The notes below the pieces were generated by a model. It did not search any database, was not told where the DNA came from, and worked only from the letters and a program-made list of their open reading frames with translations. Source: Chlamydiia bacterium (GTDB lineage Bacteria; Chlamydiota; Chlamydiia; Chlamydiales; JAAZZY01). Taken from it: a DNA stretch of 19,439 nucleotides. Where the stretch lies: contig JAAZZY010000017.1 in the NCBI GenBank assembly GCA_014239035.1, positions 1 through 19,439 on the forward strand, given 5' to 3'. Made by a program: the position numbers and the translations under genes. This document shows, piece by piece, positions 16,095 to 19,439 of the stretch (its first letter is position 1; every line of letters begins with the position of its first letter).

Positions 16095-16930
16095 AGAGAA
16101 AGCTTCTTTTTAGCACTCATTTCCCATTTTTTGCTCTCATGAGAATAAACTTCTACTTCAACAGAAGAAGGCTCTAGATCCATAATATGAAAAGAACCCC
16201 CTTTTGTGAGGGTGAGGCTCCCGCTGTTGAGAATGATTGGTTTTTGATCAATAATTTCTGAGAGGTGTGTATGTCCGCAAAGGTAGAGCTTAATATTTGA
16301 AAAGCGGCTAATGAGAGTATTTAAATTTTGAAAATGCACCATCTGATTACGAATAGCCATATGCTTTCGTGTGACAATAGGGAAGTGGTTGATTAAGATT
16401 AATGGCTGAGTAGAGGAAATAGACTCTAAAAGCTTTGTAAGCTTCCCCTCTAGCATTTTAGAGAACAATCCTTGTGATGACCACAGTGGAGTTGCAATTG
16501 TTGTATCTAGCGCAATATATTTAAACCCAGCACCAAAATCATCATAGACAATAGACTCATCGCGCAGACGTTCATCCGATGGCAATGCATGGTAAAATCT
16601 TTTTGATAGGGCTGCTGCTTTAGTATAGGTGTCGTGGTTACCCGGGATAACTAGCGTTTTGAGGCCTAAAGATTCAAGTTTATTAACAAAGTTCTTAGCT
16701 AATTCATATTCTTTTAAGTTAGAAGTTGTTGTGAAATCTCCGGTGATTACAACGTTGGTGACGCCATTGTCTTTTAGCAGGTTAGGGATTTGATCTATAT
16801 CAAAGCCAACTTTGTGTCTGCCTCTGTTTGCCAGATAATTTAGAGTAGCAAGCAAGTTCTTTGAAAAGAAATTATCCAGCCTTAAATCGTACTTAAAAAA
16901 GTGAATATCAGAGAGATGAGCAAGCTTCAT
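16091..16930 (-). CDS. Class III metallophosphoesterase (CpdA/calcineurin-like)
   Basis: Calcineurin-like phosphoesterases use two metal ions to cut phosphomonoesters or phosphodiesters; the class III branch includes the cAMP phosphodiesterase CpdA. All ligand motifs are present, numbered from ATG 16930: DIH (Asp8, His10), GD (Asp65), GNHD (Asn98, His99), NHFP (His182) and GHTH (His220, His222). The 279-residue length fits CpdA-type enzymes. No signal peptide is seen, so it is probably cytoplasmic. I chose ATG 16930 because family members begin with a short strand into DIH; ATG 16945 and TTG 16957 are in-frame alternatives, and none has a clear Shine-Dalgarno. Substrate is unknown. Confidence 0.88.
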   Translation of the reverse strand: MKLAHLSDIHFFKYDLRLDNFFSKNLLATLNYLANRGRHKVGFDIDQIPNLLKDNGVTNVVITGDFTTTSNLKEYELAKNFVNKLESLGLKTLVIPGNHDTYTKAAALSKRFYHALPSDERLRDESIVYDDFGAGFKYIALDTTIATPLWSSQGLFSKMLEGKLTKLLESISSTQPLILINHFPIVTRKHMAIRNQMVHFQNLNTLISRFSNIKLYLCGHTHLSEIIDQKPIILNSGSLTLTKGGSFHIMDLEPSSVEVEVYSHESKKWEMSAKKKLSL

Positions 16931-17023
16931 AGATTGTGAATTCATTTGTTTTAACAAATAGTATAAGAGTAATTCAAAATAAAATAAATATTTTTCTTAG
17001 CTAGTATTAGTTTATTAACTTTG

Positions 17024-17052
17024 TTGCTTTAATAAACAAACCTGTGTAGATA
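17024..17052 (+). promoter_or_regulatory. Weak candidate promoter of the 78-residue basic protein
   Basis: TTGCTT (17024-17029), 17-base spacer, TAGATA (17047-17052), about 21 bases before the start codon. Fits spacing but only moderately the consensus. Confidence 0.3.
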
Positions 17053-17073
17053 ATAAATTATAGGAGGTGTGTT

Positions 17074-17310
17074 ATGGGAAAGGTAGATCGTCGCCAAATG
17101 AGAGCCATCCAAAAAAAAGCCCTTAAAGATGTAAAGCATGCAAAAATGCAAGAATCATCACTTAGTGGGCCTAAACAGAAGATGGTTATGTGCATCCATG
17201 AACAGATGGATGAACTTTTACATACTGATGCCCTAGTGTATCAGGATTTACAAAAGCGCAAACATGTGCGTGTTCCAAAAATAAGACGTATTAATCACAG
17301 AGTTCGATAA
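17074..17310 (+). CDS. Small basic hypothetical protein
   Basis: A 78-residue protein I do not recognise. It is strongly basic at both ends (GKVDRRQMRAIQKKALKDVK and KRKHVRVPKIRRINHRVR) with a neutral, helix-prone middle containing one Cys-Ile-His. Net positive charge would suit RNA or DNA binding, but no named fold is visible. It has no membrane segment or signal peptide. A near-perfect TAGGAGGTG Shine-Dalgarno before the ATG and a 13-base-stem terminator right after the stop argue that it is real and highly translated as a single-gene unit. Confidence 0.75.
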   Translation: MGKVDRRQMRAIQKKALKDVKHAKMQESSLSGPKQKMVMCIHEQMDELLHTDALVYQDLQKRKHVRVPKIRRINHRVR

Positions 17311-17316
17311 AAAAAA

Positions 17317-17350
17317 AAGAGCCTTTCAATTTTTTGAAAGGCTCTTATTT
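17317..17350 (+). terminator. Intrinsic terminator after the 78-residue gene
   Basis: Perfect 13-base stem AAGAGCCTTTCAA / TTGAAAGGCTCTT (17317-17329, 17334-17346) with a TTTT loop. The 3' tail is short (TTATTT), while an A-run precedes the stem, so it may also act on the minus strand. Confidence 0.85.
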
Positions 17351-17419
17351 GACTTCTAATTTCTAAAGAGCAATAATTTCTCCTTTATTTAATCACAAGT
17401 TACTTATTAGGAGAAAATT

Positions 17420-18277
17420 ATGTTTTCACAGCCCACTGTTTTACCTCTTCTAGATAGCATTGAAAGGTATGCCACTGCAAATCAAAATAGAGAGGGTGTT
17501 CCCGAGGAAGCTGTGTATATTAAAAAAGGTGAGGGCCTGAATGTTCAACCAGGTAGCATGTTAGCTTACAGAAATGTAGAGCTAACGACCTCATTAAATG
17601 AAAAAACTGCCTGGGGAAAGGTCAAAAACTTTTTTTTAGGTGGGCAGAGCCTTTTTACCAACCAATATTTAGCAAATGAAAAAGATGGTTGGTTGCTTTT
17701 TGAAGAAAACCCTTATCAAATATATGCAGCCGAAATTCATTCTCGAGGATTGGGACTCAATGTTTCTGAAAATGCTCTTGTAGCCTTTACACCCAATATT
17801 TCTCTAGAGACTTCTTATGCGGGTATTAGCGGCATTATGAGAGGAATTGGACTCGGCGTTACTAACGCTCAGCTCAAGCCCGAGGCCGCTATTTCAGGAT
17901 CTACAGGCACACTTTATTTTAAGTCTGGTTTTGGTAATGTTAAAGCTGTCGAGGTTACTCACAAGTCCCCAGTCTATGTTGATAATGATGATATTGTAGC
18001 CTACACAGAAGGGCTTCATGCAACAGTTTCCAAAGTAGGCAATAGCATAAAGTCTCTTTTCTTATCAGGAGAAGGGTTTGTTTGTAAGTTTGAAGGGGAT
18101 GGTACTGTCTTTGTCGGGGCTGGACTTGCTAAACTGCGCCGAGAATTTTCTCAAGCGCAGCACAAGGAAAGTGCTGGGGTAGCTCTTTTAGCTGGTCTCT
18201 TTCTTTTTGCACTGATAATGGCTGGAGCTGCGGGAGCTTTAGTTTCAGGTTTGGATGCTAAGCCTCCAACCCATTGA
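17420..18277 (+). CDS. AIM24 (DUF124/TIGR00266) family protein with C-terminal membrane segment
   Basis: AIM24-family proteins are beta-rich, named after a yeast mitochondrial protein, and have no settled function in bacteria. The 285-residue product shows family features: EAVYIKKGEGLNVQPGSMLA near the start (residues 29-48), GWLLFEENPYQIYAAEI in the middle, and the C-terminal FLSGEGFVCKFEGDGTVFVG block. Unlike most family members it ends in a ~24-residue hydrophobic helix (~253-276) and a short tail DAKPPTH, so it is probably anchored in the membrane by its C-terminus with the beta domain in the cytoplasm. AGGAG seven bases before ATG 17420 sets the start. It is a single-gene unit between two terminators. 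Confidence 0.83.
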   Translation: MFSQPTVLPLLDSIERYATANQNREGVPEEAVYIKKGEGLNVQPGSMLAYRNVELTTSLNEKTAWGKVKNFFLGGQSLFTNQYLANEKDGWLLFEENPYQIYAAEIHSRGLGLNVSENALVAFTPNISLETSYAGISGIMRGIGLGVTNAQLKPEAAISGSTGTLYFKSGFGNVKAVEVTHKSPVYVDNDDIVAYTEGLHATVSKVGNSIKSLFLSGEGFVCKFEGDGTVFVGAGLAKLRREFSQAQHKESAGVALLAGLFLFALIMAGAAGALVSGLDAKPPTH

Positions 18278-18300
18278 TTAAAGAAGCAAAGAGTAAAATA

Positions 18301-18336
18301 AAAAAAGGCCTTTCAATGTGTTGAAAGGCCTTTTTT
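18301..18336. terminator. Bidirectional terminator between the AIM24 gene and groEL remnant
   Basis: Perfect 16-base inverted repeat with TGTG loop: the left arm starts with six A and the right arm ends with six T, so it yields a U tract in either direction. It lies 23 bases after the AIM24 stop and 17 bases from the convergent groEL stop. Confidence 0.92.
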
Positions 18337-18353
18337 ATTAGAAGCTTAACCAG

Positions 18354-19304
18354 TTACTTTGTTTCTTCTTCATCTTCAGGCGCATTGCCAATAAGAGCTT
18401 CAGAAATAAGCATGATTCCCGCAACTGAAATAGCATGGGTAAGTGCTGAGATAACTACAACAGCTGGATCAACAATTCCTGCTTTGACTAGATCTTCAAC
18501 TTTCTGTGAAAGCATGTTAAAGCCAAAGTTCTCTTTGGATTTTAAAACTTCTTCTACAATGACTGCGCCATCAAGCCCTGTATTTGTAGCAAGCTGCTTA
18601 ATCGGAGCTTCACAACAAGTGTAGACAAGCTTAGCGCCAAGTTTTTCATCTTCAGAAAGTTTTAATGCATTGACCACTTCTCTTGCTCGAAGAAGAGCGA
18701 TTCCTCCTCCAGGAACAATCCCTTCTTTGAGAGCTGCTTTTGTAGAGTTTAAGCTATCTTCATAAAGTTGTTTTTTCTGTTTCATTTCTGGCTCTGATGC
18801 ACCGCCAACTCGAATGACAGCAACACCACCAGAGAGCTTAGCTTTTCTCTCTTCAAGTTTTTCTACATCATATGGACTTTGAGTATTTTGGACCTCATTA
18901 TCGATTTGTTTAATGCGAGCTTTAATGCTTTTCTGATCACCCGTGCCACCTACAATTGTAGAGTCATCTTTTGTAATGGTAATCATTTCACAGCTTCCCA
19001 ACACTTCATCAGTTGCATCTTTTAAGTTCATGCCTTTTTCTTCACTAACAACCGTTGCAGATGTAAGAGTTGCCAGATCTTCTAGCATTGCTTTTCTGCG
19101 ATCTCCAAAGCCCGGTGCTTTTACTGCAACAGCTTTAAGAGTGCCGCGTATTTTATTGATTACAAGTGTAGCCAGTGCATCAGCTTCAACATCTTCTGCA
19201 ATAATTAAAAGCTCTTTCCCACTAGATGCTACCCCTTGAAGAACAGGAAGAAGCTCTTGGATGGTTGAGATTTTTTTATCTACAATTAAATTTTTTTTTG
19301 TCAA
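18354..19304 (-). pseudogene. groEL: groEL paralogue lacking its N-terminal ~220 codons
   Basis: Chaperonin GroEL folds proteins in an ATP-driven double ring of ~540-residue subunits. Here 316 codons remain, aligned to about E. coli residue 220 onward. They cover the second part of the apical domain ([36 protein letters not shown]), the second intermediate segment ([12 protein letters not shown]) and the C-terminal equatorial part including [16 protein letters not shown] and PGGGIALL. The N-terminal equatorial domain with the GDGTTT nucleotide site is absent, so it cannot form a working subunit as read. The remaining frame has no stop or frameshift, which suggests a recent truncation or a retained role. 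Homology stops at an A9 run just inside a TTG (19304); an in-frame stop lies further up. Chlamydiae carry several groEL paralogues, so this need not be the essential copy. The C-terminus is acidic with no Gly-Met tail. Confidence 0.8.
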
Positions 19305-19324
19305 TGAATCTATAAATTTTTTAT

Positions 19325-19350
19325 AAAAAAAAACAGAGCTTTCGCTCTGT
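19325..19350 (-). terminator. Intrinsic terminator immediately upstream of the groEL remnant
   Basis: On the minus strand ACAGAGC-GAAA-GCTCTGT (19333-19350) with a GAAA tetraloop runs into nine T (complement 19325-19333). It would stop minus-strand transcription from outside before it reaches the groEL remnant, 21 bases downstream. Confidence 0.8.
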
Positions 19351-19419
19351 CTTTAAATCGAGATTGAAAGTGTCTAAACTGAGATTCTTGTTTAGCCCCT
19401 TAGTTAATTTCTCTTTTAA

Positions 19420-19439
19420 CCTTGGTGGTCTAAAAGGTT
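19420..19439 (+). rRNA. Possible 5' end of a 5S rRNA gene (cut by window edge)
   Basis: The last 20 bases, CCTTGGTGGTCTAAAAGGTT, fit the conserved 5S start (helix I TTGGTGGT followed by a purine-rich turn; E. coli has CTGGCGGCCGTAGCGCGG). Only this much is visible, so it is a suggestion. The preceding ~115 bases contain no recognisable 23S 3' end. Confidence 0.4.

Overview
The window reads as chromosomal DNA of a Chlamydiota member, most likely an amoeba-associated (Parachlamydiales-type) lineage rather than a classical Chlamydia. This rests on three inferences. The comEC - ptsH - ptsI - ybaB - dnaX neighbourhood matches an arrangement known from chlamydiae (here with hprK between comEC and ptsH). 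The DNA is AT-rich and gene-dense. One gene is a eukaryotic-type ubiquitin protease, as expected of an intracellular symbiont or pathogen of protists. I cannot fix genus or species from sequence alone.

Layout. Bases 1-1990 (minus) hold the N-terminal two-thirds of the DNA translocase FtsK, cut by the window edge. A tRNA-His follows at 2147-2221 (minus). A 964-codon gene (2342-5236, minus) encodes a ubiquitin-specific protease (USP) preceded by four tandem 18-residue ubiquitin-interacting-motif-like repeats and followed by about 480 unassigned residues. It has a near-consensus sigma-70/sigma-66 promoter whose -35 box overlaps the divergent comEC start. comEC (plus) encodes a short, channel-only competence protein. 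hprK-ptsH-ptsI (6889-9891, plus) form a tight operon for a regulatory phosphotransferase chain with no sugar permease in view. Converging on it are ybaB and dnaX (minus).

From 11771 a plus-strand gene encodes a membrane HD-domain phosphodiesterase of the PgpH/YqfF (c-di-AMP hydrolase) family. Next come a 149-residue orphan with a strong terminator, an SNF-type sodium-coupled amino acid transporter, and a convergent class III metallophosphoesterase. After these lie a 78-residue basic orphan, an AIM24-family protein with a C-terminal membrane segment, and a groEL copy that has lost its first ~220 codons. The last 20 bases resemble the 5' end of a 5S rRNA on the plus strand. No stretch over 300 bases lacks a gene. 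The longest non-coding piece is 14446-14714, which holds a terminator, an AT-rich tract and a promoter.

The most interesting parts are the UIM-USP deubiquitinase, the HPr with Gln at the HprK target position beside an apparently intact HprK, the NSS transporter with an altered external gate, and the truncated groEL next to a possible 5S gene. I saw no CRISPR array, insertion sequence, integrase or phage module.
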